From Tetraselmis striata (lineage: Eukaryota > Chlorophyta > Chlorodendrophyceae > Chlorodendrales > Chlorodendraceae): 64,000 bases of DNA. The stretch spans positions 1 through 64,000 of the forward strand of contig VCJN01001114.1 of the NCBI GenBank assembly GCA_006384855.1, given 5' to 3'. Position numbers and translations under genes: made by a program. Below, piece after piece: positions 1-10,212 of this stretch (the stretch's first letter is position 1; each line of letters opens with the position of its first letter). A model generated the notes under the pieces. The model was not told where the DNA came from and ran no database searches. It saw only the letters and a program-made list of their open reading frames with translations.

Positions 1-985
1 CGGCCCCGCCTCCCGCTGCCGCTGTCACACTCACTTTAACAGCAGTATAAACGCTAGTTTAAACGCTACAGGGTAGTAGCGACTAAAGCGCCGCCATCAT
101 GCATCTCCATATCGCACACCATCGCGTGTATCGAGATATTAACCTCATAATCATCGCGTAGCGCCGCTTGTCTCCGAGGGCACCCCGCTGCCCGCCTGCC
201 CTCATCACGACGAGCCCGGCCAGATGCCTGGTCTCTCATCTACTGCCGTCGGCCCTTTTTCGTCTCGTCTACGACCTATTAAGTAGATATTCAACCTAAC
301 TCGCACCAGTAGCGTGGATGAAACTGCCAGCCAAGATTTAGTATAAAATCAGACTATCGTGCCCGCACGAGTACCAGTCGCAGTGGATGAGGTTTTTCAC
401 AGCAGTACAACTCCGCAATTCCTGAAGATTGTTAAAAACGACTACAGGGTAATCCTCGTATACAGTTCTTCAACAGTTCTTCATTTCACGACGACAACGA
501 TGACAGCAGCATCGTAGCGTACCCCGCAATCGTACCCCGCCTAGCGACTATTTCTGATATATAGGGACGATATGATTTAGTAGCTATCACAATTTAGCGC
601 TAGATGTTTATGTTGGCACAGGTACCGAAACGGCGGTTCCCGGGTGGCGACATATTACTGCGGTACCAGGGGGAGGCTACTATGGCAACTACTCTGCGTC
701 TATGGCGCTATAGTACCGGGATTTGGTCGGCGGAAGGGTACGAGCACCTGGCGGTACTGTCGTTGATTTGTTACATATGGGCTTTCACAAATGCGCACTA
801 CAAACAGGCGGCGGTACTGTCGTAGTCGCTGTATACACCTGTACCAGCAGCTTCTCCTTAACTGTACCCTTCCGACCCCTCACAGGTACTGGGACGTGTC
901 GTACTGGTAACGCCTTCACGGGTACAGTACCGGTATGATATAAAGGGTACCGGCCGTGGGGTTCGAGGGCATGTGAAGGCCTAAA
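1..985. other. Intergenic, no gene recognised
   Basis: No coding region, RNA gene or named repeat could be supported here. The stretch from about 600 to 960 is unusually rich in GGTACC and GTACCGG-type words. The same words recur near 2570, 3100, 3230, 8770 and 63840, so they probably mark an old dispersed repeat family. The short open frames show no family motif. Confidence 0.4.
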
Positions 986-989
986 TGCA

Positions 990-2480
990 CGGCACGGCAG
1001 GAGCTACAAGAGGAGGTGGACGCCAGCCTGAGCAAGCTCCTGTATGCCAAGCCCAGCCGTAGGTACACCCATGTCCTGCATCACCACGCGTCGGCCCTGC
1101 TCAAGCATTTCATGCATCATATAGGGCGGGGTATTGGCTCCGGCGCCATTGCCTCCCGACCGAGTTGGAGGCCTTCGCGGAGGCGGTGGATGCCACTGTC
1201 CTTGCGGCGGTCGAGCGGGTGCTAGGGGTCTATTTTGATCCATGCATGTACAACACCGACACCGATCCGGTGGTCACCGATTTCTTGGCAGAGCCCATGT
1301 TCAACCCAGGCGACGACTGAGCCTAGCCTCACGGCGGCGGCGGCGGCGGCGGCTATTTTGAGCGAGGATGCACTGGCCATAGTGCGTAGTAGACTTCACC
1401 TCCCCGCTCGGTTGAAGGGTGATGGCATCCGCCGCATGGCTACCGTATGTGACCCCGCCTTCATCGGCTGCATGAACGACATCCTCCCGAGTTTCTCTCT
1501 AATAAGTAGGACCTCCAACACCAACACCACCTTCCCTTGTTTCTTGGACTCACCCACATGTTAAGTCCGTACTTGGCCGCGGCCGCCTCAATGCAACTTC
1601 TTCCGCCCGCCAGGATGATCACTTTCTCAACGATGCGAGTGGGATAGCCAGCCACGCCGCGGCGATGCGCGAGGCGTGGGGTTGCCTTCAGGCGGCTACC
1701 GATGGTCACTTCAGCGATGCGGACGCCCGGGTGATGGCGCGGGAGGCGGAGGCTGCGTTGGGCTCCCAGAAGGAGCTGGCAGCTTTCTAAGACCAAGCCA
1801 ACAGCTCTCGGCCTCGGAATGAGGCGGGATATCTCCCTGTCACTTGCATGGAACGGACCTTGTTCGGACAACTCGACGCGGCGTCGAGCATGTGGACTAC
1901 TGGACGGTGACTACCCGCACTGCGAGGACGGTGATATGACGCCCTAGGAGCTGCGCGAGGTCGCTGTCGGGTGTTTGGTTTTGCACCATGTTATTCGGCG
2001 ACACGCAACGGGCCGGGGCTAATAGCAGTCCTGGATGCGGCGTAGCACCATATGGAGCTTGGACAGACGGGCCCATTTCGAGACATTCTGGATATGTTGG
2101 AGTACACGGGCATGGTCTTCGGCACATTGGGTGCGGTGAGCAGGGGGGTGCGCCACACAATGCGGCCGCGCTGTCGCAGCCGTGGATCGGGGCGTTCTTT
2201 CATATCGTGGGGCACTCGGTGCACCACCCGGGCTCACCAGGATCCCTTACTTGCTGGAGATTTCCTCGGGGTCATGAGCTTGGTGGCGGTTCGAGAAGTC
2301 GAGAGCGTGCACATTGCCTCATCAGACAACGTAGATTCGTCCGCCATCCCGTTGCCGAAGTTGCACAACGCGTCCGTGGATTGCCCTCGCACACACGTGC
2401 ACGTGTGGCCCGAACTCTGAACCGGGCGCGCATCACTCCTCCATGCCGCCTCGTGCGGGATGCGGGCCGCTTTTAAGCGT
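990..2480 (+). pseudogene. Decayed coding repeat, copy A (possible retroelement post-RT region)
   Basis: The plus strand carries several protein-like stretches in changing frames, so this is a broken coding region rather than a gene. One stretch near 1365-1490 contains the phrase LPARLKGDGIRRM. It resembles the Leu-Pro-x-x-x-Gly-Gly-x-Gly-Ile/Leu-Arg segment that often follows the reverse transcriptase of algal and protist retroelements. That resemblance is the only basis for the retroelement suggestion and is weak. The last 500 bp (about 1980-2480) is paralogous to 12530-12960. Both copies share the wording around GGGCATGGTCTTCGGCAC, a TGCACGTGTG stretch, and a terminal CCGCCT(C/A)GTGCGGG motif followed by a purine-rich end. 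I do not know the family. It could also be a decayed host gene family. Confidence 0.35.
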
Positions 2481-2811
2481 GTAGCGTTGATAGCCTATCT
2501 ATATGCTTTCATGCTTTCAACGGTGGAAATGTTATTGGCCTTTTGTAAGTCACACCGGTATGCAGTACACGGTACCGGCTTGATTCAAGGGTGCCGGTAT
2601 GTCACAGACAATCCCTACATACTATGGCGAATGTGACGCAGAATCCTATTATTACGGGCATATGTTAGTATGTCTTTTGCTGGCAACCTTTCGTAGTTGT
2701 TGTTATATTTCTGTTTGTAGCTCGCATGTGTTTAAGGACTTCTGTAGAAATGTCAATGCTATTAGTGCGGGCAGCGTTGGTGACTGAATCCGTAGCAACA
2801 CAAGGTACATC

Positions 2812-3080
2812 CCTTGTCCGCTCGGTAGTGCGGTCGTCTCGTATGCGAGAGACCCGGGTTCGATTCCTCGCCGATGCATTTCGGCAATATCGGCCCGGCG
2901 TGTCCCGGGTTTACCCGGTTGATGCATTAGCCCTTCGGGGTTCGAATGAGGCAATGGTCTACGGGCTATGCCAGACCTACCGGTACGACTGCAGTTGGCG
3001 CACGAGGTCAAGTGCTGGGGCGGCTTCGGCCGATGTCCCGGGGCGAACTTTACTTTACTTTTACAAGTTTTTAAAAAGGA
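2812..3080 (+). repeat. Possible tRNA-derived SINE
   Basis: A box-B sequence matching the RNA polymerase III consensus (GGTTCGATTCC) lies at 2857-2867. An A-box-like stretch lies at about 2818-2832, and an anticodon-arm-like hairpin with TCTCG/CGAGA arms sits between them. The 5' acceptor strand does not pair with the 3' side, so this is not a working tRNA gene. A second TTCGAAT box lies near 2940, and the block ends in a T/A-rich tail with TTTACTTTAC repeats. This order (tRNA-like head, unrelated body, simple tail) is typical of SINEs. No second copy was found in the window. Confidence 0.35.
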
Positions 3081-3256
3081 TAACAGCATGACCACGGTAC
3101 CGGTACCGCTACCACACAGCAATCATTTAATTCATTTTTATTATTTAAAGATTGCTTGGATTATATTATTTTTTATGAGGAATTCCTGTGCCTGTACGAG
3201 TACCAGTACGAGTACGGGCACGGGCATGGGGTACCCTCTATGCCACCGCTTTTTTG

Positions 3257-3500
3257 TTTTTTCGCCCCCGGGACAGGACTGGCACCAGTGAAACCCTTGC
3301 AGCGTCTCTACGACGGCCGTTTAGGCAGCAATCCAGTCACGGAAAGCCCTGGGTAGGCGACGCTCCGTTATAGTCATCAAGCAAATATTGCCGAAGCATT
3401 TCGCAAGACTAATTGAAGGCTAGTGACGGAATTTCAACACTGTTGGATCACCGTCTAAAACACTGCCATCAAAATACCCGGCACTGACCACGAAAGGTCC
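3257..3500 (+). repeat. Left terminal inverted repeat of the miniature element
   Basis: This 244 bp arm pairs with 3781-4026. Its outer 150 bp are also present, in the opposite orientation, as a solo copy at 42770-42925. Confidence 0.7.
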
Positions 3501-3780
3501 GCCCTACCCGTTTGGGCGTCGGCCCATTCGAGTAATGCGAGTTGGGGCAAGGCCCAACCCGCGGAGCAAAGCATTTCGTCGGGAGTGCGATACATGTGCA
3601 ACAAAAAAAAGGCAATGTGAGGGAGGGCCCGACGCCATAGCTGGAAAAATTTCCCATTCCCAGTAAAATCCAGGCCACCGCTTATTGGGCATATTTAATA
3701 TTTATTAACACTGGGAAGGGTTATGGTTGTTGAACGCACCCACTGTACTACCATGGTTCAACGCGCCGAGATATGAGCCC

Positions 3781-4026
3781 GGACCTTTCGTGGTCAGTGC
3801 CGGGTATTTTGATGGCAGTGTTTTAGACGGTGATCCAACAGTGTTGGAAATTCTTTCACTAGCCTTCAATTAGTCTTGCAGAATGCTTCGGCAATTTGCT
3901 TGATGACTATAACAGAGCGTCGCCTACCAGGGCTTTCCGTAACTGGATTGCTGCCTAAACGGCCGTCGTAGAGACGCTGCAATAAGGGTTTCACTGGTGC
4001 CAGTCCTGTCCCGGGGGCGGGAAAAA
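3781..4026 (-). repeat. Right terminal inverted repeat of the miniature element
   Basis: This 246 bp arm is the inverted partner of 3257-3500. It carries a few single differences and a small insertion (AATAAGGG against AAGGG) near 3981. Confidence 0.7.
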
Positions 4027-4268
4027 TGAGCCATAGGCCAGAGGGGCATCACCCGCAATCCGCAATACACTCTAACATCCTTCTTTGGTATCTCATCAAT
4101 AAAGGATGGTATTACCGCCCTTTCCGGGGCGGCGGGAAAAAACGGCCACCGACGACCTGTATTAATCATTTTTACAGTATAGTAGTGGCAGTAGTAGTGG
4201 CTCTCAGACACTACCGGTACGACTAGCATTTAATTACCTGTCGTCACTACCCTAGGGCGCTTCGCTAT

Positions 4269-4325
4269 ACCCCCCCCCCCACCCCCCCCCGCCCCCCCCC
4301 GCCCGCGCACCCCCCCCCCCCCCCC
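4269..4325. repeat. Poly-C tract
   Basis: A nearly pure C tract of about 55 bp is interrupted by a few A or G bases. Similar long C/G tracts occur throughout the window, including inside introns of the large helicase gene. Confidence 0.8.
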
Positions 4326-4595
4326 GGGACTCGCTGCTGGGCACACATCACGCACGGTTTGTACAAACCAGTACCAGAGCGGCGAAATGAACCAGTCGAG
4401 ACGTTCGTAGCTTCTACTGACGCCTAGATAAGAGTAAGCACGTGGCTCTGCCCGCAGCGCGCGCGCTGATCAGCAGCCTCGCTGCCGGCTTCTCGAAGTG
4501 CTCAGTACGCAGCCAGCTTCCATCTGTGACAAGACGCGGAGGCGGCACCTGTTCGGCGCCAAGCTGCACGCACAATTCAAATCAACCCCCGCATA

Positions 4596-5774
4596 ATGGC
4601 GCAGCGCGACGCGCGTGGTGCAGCAAGAAGCATCAGAATCCATGCAGACACATCTTCGGACTCTATTGAAGTTCAGGCCGCAGTTTCGCCAGAAGATAAA
4701 TACAGCGAACAACCGACGGCTCGCCTCGCATGGCGCGCAAAGGTCGTCAAATTCAGTCGGCAGTTCCTTCGCTTACAGTGGGTGTGCTCCAACGATGAGC
4801 GCGCCGATGAGCATATCCTGGTTTGGTCTGAAGTGATTCGGCTATGGCGTCAGGACGCGGCGTTTCAGGATGCCTTCTCCAGATGTGTTGCCGATACGCC
4901 GTTTCAGGATTTCATTTGGGAAACACCTCCTCTGCTCGCAGCACAGCCGTTCGAGATGACACTGCAAGACGCCAGGGGAGGCTTGCCCCGAGTCGGCTAC
5001 GATACGGGCTTCGCAGAGCATCAAGGGCACGATAGCAGCTCCGGCAGCGTGCGGGTGTTTCGCAGTCCGGACAGCGACGCGCTGCTGATATCGCCAGTCT
5101 TCTTGCAAGGCAGTAGGCGCTCCTCTTACGGCCACATCGGTGCCTTTGTCCGCAGTGCACCCGCTGCTCAACAGCGAGAGCTGTGGCGGGTGTTAGGCGA
5201 GGTGCTGGCGACTAACTTGGAGTCAAAGGCACAGGGGGACTCAGATGAGTCGCGAGTGCGGATCAGCACCAACGGCTCGGACCAGCAGGACGTAGTACCC
5301 TGGTTCCATATCAAGCTAGATTGCAGCCCGAAGCAGCAGTCCAGAGCTGCTTTTCAAAATGATCATGCGACAGGTAGCAATACGGGCGGTCGCGATCAAA
5401 CCCCTGAACATCCCAGCCACAACGACACCATCGCAGTGCTCTCTGCGGCTGTTTTGCCAGGACCAAACCATCGCGGCTCGACGGTGCATAGCGAACGGGT
5501 GCTTAACCTCTCGAGGGTGGCACGTGCTTCGGAGCTTCTGGAGTTGGCAGGCCAGCACGTTGAGGAGGCAGCCGAGACGGCCCATAAACTGGCGAAATGT
5601 TTCAGAGGCTCCTCTCCGGATGGGAGCATCAGTGGCGACACGGAGTTCGACACGACGCTGCAGAAATCTGCCGGCCTCCTTGTTCAGAGGGCAGAATTCT
5701 TTTTGAAGGAGCAAGCTAAAGAGCTAGAGAGTGCAGTAGAAGAGTTGAGGAAATGTAAGCACGCCAAGGATTGA
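4596..5774 (+). CDS. DUF6940-like protein, intronless
   Basis: The frame encodes 392 residues without an intron. Residues about 45-250 resemble the uncharacterised DUF6940 family as I remember it. Landmarks are FIWETPPL (106-113), VRVFRSP (152-158), SYGHIGAFVRSAP (177-189) and WFHIKLDCSPK (236-246). The His/Phe-Arg and Trp-x-His-x-x-Leu-Asp positions are the most family-like. The biochemical role of that family is not known to me. The remaining C-terminal 140 residues are predicted to be helical, with an acidic and basic coiled-coil-like end (from about 300). No signal peptide or membrane segment is seen. The start was chosen at the first ATG of the frame, preceded by CATA. A TGTAA signal follows about 65 bases after the stop. 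The gene converges on the glycosyltransferase gene at 6633. The family call is from motif memory and is moderate; that this is a real gene is more certain. Confidence 0.7.
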   Translation: MAQRDARGAARSIRIHADTSSDSIEVQAAVSPEDKYSEQPTARLAWRAKVVKFSRQFLRLQWVCSNDERADEHILVWSEVIRLWRQDAAFQDAFSRCVADTPFQDFIWETPPLLAAQPFEMTLQDARGGLPRVGYDTGFAEHQGHDSSSGSVRVFRSPDSDALLISPVFLQGSRRSSYGHIGAFVRSAPAAQQRELWRVLGEVLATNLESKAQGDSDESRVRISTNGSDQQDVVPWFHIKLDCSPKQQSRAAFQNDHATGSNTGGRDQTPEHPSHNDTIAVLSAAVLPGPNHRGSTVHSERVLNLSRVARASELLELAGQHVEEAAETAHKLAKCFRGSSPDGSISGDTEFDTTLQKSAGLLVQRAEFFLKEQAKELESAVEELRKCKHAKD

Positions 5775-5840
5775 AAGAAATATAGATAGAAATAAAGTTT
5801 CAAATTTGCGAATGATCTCACACACTACCACCAACAACGA

Positions 5841-5845
5841 TGTAA
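5841..5845 (+). promoter_or_regulatory. Probable polyadenylation signal (TGTAA)
   Basis: TGTAA lies about 65 bases after the stop codon of the preceding gene. Chlorophyte algae use TGTAA in place of AATAAA, so this supports both the gene end and a green-algal origin. A five-base word can also occur by chance. Confidence 0.4.
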
Positions 5846-5849
5846 AGAA

Positions 5850-6628
5850 CTGGTCCATTCTTTATTGTTTATGGTTAAAAAACCCCACTCACAGTTTGTG
5901 CTCAATAACACCACAGGTCATCTCTCTGTTGCCATGCGGTCATTTTCCCTGTTCCTTTTAACAGAAGATGACTGATGGATTCGCCACCGCGTGGCACATA
6001 GCTGCGTCATGCAAACAATGCTCCGGAATGTTTTTACATTGTTTGACCAGCTGTACATCAGCCTGCAAAATCGCCAGCCTACAGGTTAGGCCGACCGCTA
6101 AGCATGGCGTGGCCGTTCCGGCGCAGCCCTCCTGTCTCGAGCCTGGCGGACATGGACATGCCGGAGGACTGAGCCACAGGCCACACCGGGACAGCGACGG
6201 GTGGCAACCGCTCAGGATATAAGCAGTTCTTGTCTGCAACTGCTGCAAGCTGCCATCAGCATGGCATCAGCATGGCAGCAGAAGTGTGGGCCTGAGAGTA
6301 TGCCATGCTGAGGCTGCTGCTGTGAATCCCGTGGCAGTACTTCGCTGGAGCATATTGGTATTCGCCTCATTGCGTCTCCTGTAGCCGGTGCCCATGTACG
6401 ATGGCCGCCCTCAAGCACCGGCAGACTGGGCTGGACAGATTCATCGGCACACTTGCCTGGAGAGGTACGTTTTGATGACATGTGGCGCCGTGTGGAAGAG
6501 GAGGCGGGAAAACGGACATGAAGGAATATGAGCCATGGTGCTTGCAACCATTGGCGCGCCTGCCACCCCTGGTTCATCGGCGCTACTTCCCCCCCTACTC
6601 AGTCCCCCGTACTCCGTTGGTGCTACAC
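5850..6628. other. Intergenic between convergent genes
   Basis: This 780 bp separates the 3' ends of two convergent genes. It contains several short open frames on both strands, none with a recognisable motif. It probably holds the two 3' untranslated regions. Confidence 0.4.
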
Positions 6629-6632
6629 ATGC

Positions 6633-7664
6633 TTACACCTGCACTTGCCCCAGGTCAGACTCGCTCTGCACCAGTAGGCCGTCGCAGCTGACATAGACGG
6701 AGAGAATCCCCAGGCGCAAGAGTTTTGCGACGTAGAGGTCCACCACGAGGCTGGTGGGCAGGTGGCGGAGGATGGTGCGTGCGCCCTTCTCGCTGTACAC
6801 GACGGCGGTGGTGCGCGTGAAGGCGACGTGGGAGCGGTGGAGGCGGTACCGCGAGCCAAACACGCGCGTCTTGGGGTGCCCCCGCCACCAGCTCCCCCCG
6901 TCGCACAAGCCTGGTGCAGGATCCAGGTCGAGCAGGTCCCAGTTTTCCGGCAGCTCCGGCAGCATGCCCAGTACCGCCCGCTCGAAGCCTGGCAAAAGGT
7001 TCGCGTCGTCCTCCAGCACGAGGATGGACCCGCCGCTGCCGGCGCCGGCATATTGCATACGGAGCGCTTCCTTGGGCGGCAGCCACGCCGGCCGGTCGGC
7101 GGCCTGTGGCAGCAGCGCCGCACCTGCGCCGGCGGCGACCCACCGAGCCAGGATAGACCACAGGCCCACAAGGTTGCCGACACTCGAGGCTCGGAATACG
7201 CGGGACGGCTCGAGCTGGTACAACCGGTGCTTGGGGGTCTCTAGGCGGGAGGCCCACCACTCGCGTACCGCGGTTGGCGCACGCGGCTCGAAGGGCTCGA
7301 TGTATCCCGCCCACACGAGCGCGGTCTCGTCGGCATCCGAGACGCGCGGGCCGGGCACCCGCACGCAAGGTGCGCTCGTGACGACCGCAGAGCAGATGTT
7401 GTCAGCGCGTACCACGCGCTCCGGCACCCACTCCGCATTGAGCACCGCCGCCATCGCGAAGCCCGCCGGCCCCGCCCCCTCGCGCGCGTCACTACTGCCG
7501 GCGGCACGCCGCCACTCAATCATCATGCCCATTGCTGCAACTACCAGCAGGGCGCAGAGCGCAGCGGTAAGGACCGCTGGCCAGGGCCGGGCGACGCGCG
7601 GCGTGTGCTGGCCCGGCGGCCCCCGCGTGCCCCACATCGCCAGAACCGCTTCACCTATCGCCAC
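6633..7664 (-). CDS. GT25-like glycosyltransferase, type II membrane protein
   Basis: The 343-residue product has a short N-terminal arm, one hydrophobic segment at about residues 28-49 (ending MGMMIEW) and a long lumenal part, which is the layout of a Golgi or ER type II transferase. ILVLEDDANLLPGFE at about 213-227 matches the LEDD motif of glycosyltransferase family 25 (the LPS and collagen galactosyltransferase type), where the acidic pair helps bind metal and nucleotide sugar. ENWDLLDLD at about 240-248 matches the following (W)D(L/I)LxL stretch of that family. Upstream, SSVGNLVGLWSILARW fits the Gly-x-x-x-S/W-x-x-L helix before it. The C-terminal end is uncertain: CAG|GTGTAA at the stop could be a splice donor, so a further exon is possible. 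The acceptor sugar is unknown. The gene converges on the DUF6940-like gene. Confidence 0.65.
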   Translation of the reverse strand: MAIGEAVLAMWGTRGPPGQHTPRVARPWPAVLTAALCALLVVAAMGMMIEWRRAAGSSDAREGAGPAGFAMAAVLNAEWVPERVVRADNICSAVVTSAPCVRVPGPRVSDADETALVWAGYIEPFEPRAPTAVREWWASRLETPKHRLYQLEPSRVFRASSVGNLVGLWSILARWVAAGAGAALLPQAADRPAWLPPKEALRMQYAGAGSGGSILVLEDDANLLPGFERAVLGMLPELPENWDLLDLDPAPGLCDGGSWWRGHPKTRVFGSRYRLHRSHVAFTRTTAVVYSEKGARTILRHLPTSLVVDLYVAKLLRLGILSVYVSCDGLLVQSESDLGQVQV

Positions 7665-7905
7665 TAGAGCTGCAACACATGCCGAATTCCGCAGATGAGG
7701 TCCGCTGAAGCTAGGATGGGGGTCAATGAGACAGCCTGAACGCTTTGCCGCAGCTCAGCACAGGGCTGCCGTCGTCGGGACACAACCGCATAATGGCAGT
7801 GGCGGCGGCGAAGTAAGATTTTCGTTCGTCGTGAGCACCTTGCGCGCGTGATGTTAATATTTAATATCGGCGCTGTCTTATTTCGCTGGTCGTTCCTGTA
7901 TCGAC
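7665..7905. other. 5' flank of the glycosyltransferase gene
   Basis: This short GC-rich stretch lies upstream of the minus-strand glycosyltransferase and directly next to the hAT-type element. No TATA box or other recognisable promoter element was seen. Confidence 0.3.
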
Positions 7906-8660
7906 CAGGGCTGTGCCGAAATCACATCGTCGGCCGAGTTCGGTTCGGACCGAACCGAATTCAGGGAGTTCGGCCGAATACACATCGTTCGGCCGAATCA
8001 CATCGTCGGCCGAGTTCGGTTCGGACCGAACCGAATTCAGGGAGTTCGGCCGAATAATACATCCCAGTTCGGACCGAACTCAACCGCAGTTCGGACTGAA
8101 CCGAACAACTGAACTATCCGAACTGCCCGAACCAAACTGAGCTCGGTCCGAACTGCCACCGAACTGCAACCGAAGTGTGGTTTGAATATGCCTAGAACTG
8201 GCTGATGCATTGGGTAACACGCAGTGGCAACATGTTGCAGGCAAAAGTTTGGTGTCGCCGCGTTCATGAGACGTGATGGGCGGGGACTCCATATATCAGG
8301 TTGACAGTGGACAAGGTTTAGGTTTATTCATCATTGTGTGTTGGAGTGTGGAAGTGCTGTCTGCTGGACAGTTTGATGGCGGCTGGTGCACCAATTGGTG
8401 CACCTTATCTGCATTGGTTATTGGGCGTGTGCGGCAAGTTTCTCACCGTAAAACACGTTGATATCTCTATGTACGGACGATGCGGTAACTCGATGGGGTC
8501 ATGTATATGTTGAATTACGAAGTAGTTCGGAGAACCCAGAGTTTGGGCGATTTTCGAGGCAATTCAGTCAGAACTTAATTCGGGGGCTTCAAACCGTTCA
8601 ATTCGGTTTCAGGCCGAACTCCCGAACTACCCTAACTGAACTGAGTTCGGCACAACCCTA
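7906..8660. mobile_element. Non-autonomous hAT-type element, copy 1
   Basis: The element starts CAGGGCTGTGCCGAA and ends TTCGGCACAACCCTA, giving terminal inverted repeats of the CAGGG type used by hAT transposons. Near-identical 8-mers flank it: GTATCGAC at 7898-7905 and GTATCGAT at 8661-8668, which is the hAT duplication length. Both subterminal regions are packed with GTTCGG/CCGAAC words, as expected of transposase-binding sites. The left part contains a perfect 60 bp tandem duplication (7921-7980 and 7997-8056). No transposase is encoded, so movement would need a partner elsewhere. The middle matches the second copy at 48453-49363, for example around CAGGTTGACAGTGGAC and TTTCTCACCGTA. Confidence 0.8.
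7921..8056. repeat. 60 bp tandem duplication inside hAT copy 1
   Basis: Positions 7921-7980 are repeated without change at 7997-8056. The unit spans a perfect palindromic core, TTCGGTTCGGACCGAACCGAA. The second hAT copy has only one such unit, so this duplication is specific to copy 1. Confidence 0.8.
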
Positions 8661-9350
8661 GTATCGATATACCCTATCTATCTTAACTAGTTACTTTTTG
8701 GGTTTTCCCAACAATTTAAATGTCCTAGTGCGACCCGTACGGTCTGTTGAATGGTGGTTTCAACCGGTTTAGTTACCGGTACCAGCATGTTTCAGTACGG
8801 ACTGCCCAATCGTTCGCGAGCCCCGCACTCCCGGCAAGGGTGCTACTTAGGACATCCTCCAACAGCTCGTCTGCCATTTTCCACCTCTCTGCCTCCGGCA
8901 GCGGCTTCGCGTACTAACTTGTGCGCGCGAGGGTCGCATAGGCAGATCAATGAAGTCCGCACCGAGGTTCCTTTTCCCGGTAGTGAGTCGTTGTGCCGCG
9001 CATATGCGTTACATCGACAGATAGCGATAGACAGCCGCCCCTCGGTAGTGTGATTTTCCAGCCTCGTCTGCCCGAAGTCGCTTTCCGTTCTTGCCTTGGC
9101 TATGTAGCTGGGACGTTTTTAGGTGGCGATGCGCACGGCATGAAATGAAAGAGCTGGGGGGGGTCCCCGTTTGGGGAGGGGGGGGGGGTAAACCTCAACA
9201 TCCGAAGCCGAGTCGCAGTACGGGCCTTCGTGGGCTCCTAATAACAGTGGAGCGCCCTCTCGCAATAGTCAACTCTTGAAGTTGGGTGAGGTGGACGTGC
9301 TCGGCATTATGGCCGGTGCTCGTCACGGTAGTCAACCACGACAAGTACGC
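8661..9350. other. Intergenic, nothing recognised
   Basis: No gene or repeat family was recognised. There is a short G-rich tract at about 9154-9188. Confidence 0.3.
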
Positions 9351-10212
9351 CTACCGCAAAAACCGGCGCAGGCGGAGGAGGATGTCCGTGTCGTCGGGAC
9401 GGCCGCTTGCCGTCATGCAAGACACTTCAACCCGGTCCGCGTGTCCTCGCAGTAGGGCGTCCACAACACTTCCGCGGTAACCCGTACGACATTTCTCGAT
9501 CCGAATACGGGACGAATAATATGTCCGCGCGCCGCGCCCCTGCGCCGCGGGATCCGTGTCGCGCCGCCCAAGTACCCGCCCGGCACTGCGGGCGGCGGAT
9601 CGTCGTGCATCCACTAGCACACGCCCGTCCAACCCACCAGCTCCCGCCCATCCCGCAGTCTTACCTCCTGCCCCCTTTGAGGACACTAGGCGATCATGGC
9701 TGGCTCGGGGCGCGTGTATGTCCCGGGACGGCGGCCACGAGGTCCACCCTTGCGACGCCGCCCGATTGATCGGCCCCCTCAGGGATTCGCGTTATGTTGA
9801 CAACATACGCCTTGAGGGCCAAAACCGCTCATATAGAAGGCGTTTTGTCGAAATAGAAGGCATAAATAATGTACGTTTTCCCTAGCTGGTCCGACGGAGC
9901 ATGTGCCATCGGTGCAAAGTTTATGGTTGGGTCGGCGCTCAGATATGTTGCTGCGGGGTCGCCACGGAGATCCCGCAGCACGCTGCGAGCGTGGCCGTAG
10001 CGGTCGCGACCGCCCACCATCGCCGCATAAAGAGGTACTTCTGGCGCTACGGGCGGTCGCGGTGGTTGACACTCGTGCGCTTGATAGAGGCTAGAGCATG
10101 GGCAATGGGCCGCGCGATGTGCACGTCGCGTTGCCGCAAGCGCACACTGTACTAACGGCGCAAACCGCATATCGGATATAATTATATTCGGGCAGTTTTC
10201 GCAATATCGCAC
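9351..10212 (-). pseudogene. Coding-like remnants, unidentified
   Basis: The minus strand shows protein-like composition in more than one frame, including phrases such as GKTYIIYAFYFDKT near 9850 and GRPDDTDILLRLRRFLR near 9360. No family was recognised, and the reading frame does not stay open, so this appears to be a decayed gene or element. It could also be chance coding in GC-rich DNA. Confidence 0.25.

Larger units (their letters stand above)
3257..4026. mobile_element. Miniature inverted-repeat element with ~245 bp TIRs
   Basis: Positions 3257-3500 and 3781-4026 are inverted copies of each other over about 245 bp, with only scattered differences. They flank a 280 bp centre with no coding capacity. 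The outer ends read TTTTTTCGCCCCCGGGACAG and its complement. The inner ends meet at GGTCC/GGACC. The long arms and absent coding region are typical of a non-autonomous DNA transposon (Mutator-like or a foldback type). No clean target duplication is visible. A single arm recurs at 42770-42925 and a short diverged end at 47751-47791, so the family is dispersed. The centre contains smaller inverted words, such as GGGCGTCGGCCC and its partner, which suggests a folded structure. Confidence 0.7.

Noticed and set aside
2812-2885. A functional tRNA gene
   Set aside because: The box B is perfect, but the acceptor stem does not pair and the anticodon loop has the wrong size.
4269-4325. Telomeric or origin sequence
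   Set aside because: It is a plain C homopolymer with interruptions, without a telomere unit such as TTTAGGG.
6754-7698. A 314-residue plus-strand open frame opposite the glycosyltransferase
   Set aside because: It is low in conserved features and explained by GC-rich codon use of the minus-strand gene, which has a membrane segment and the LEDD motif.
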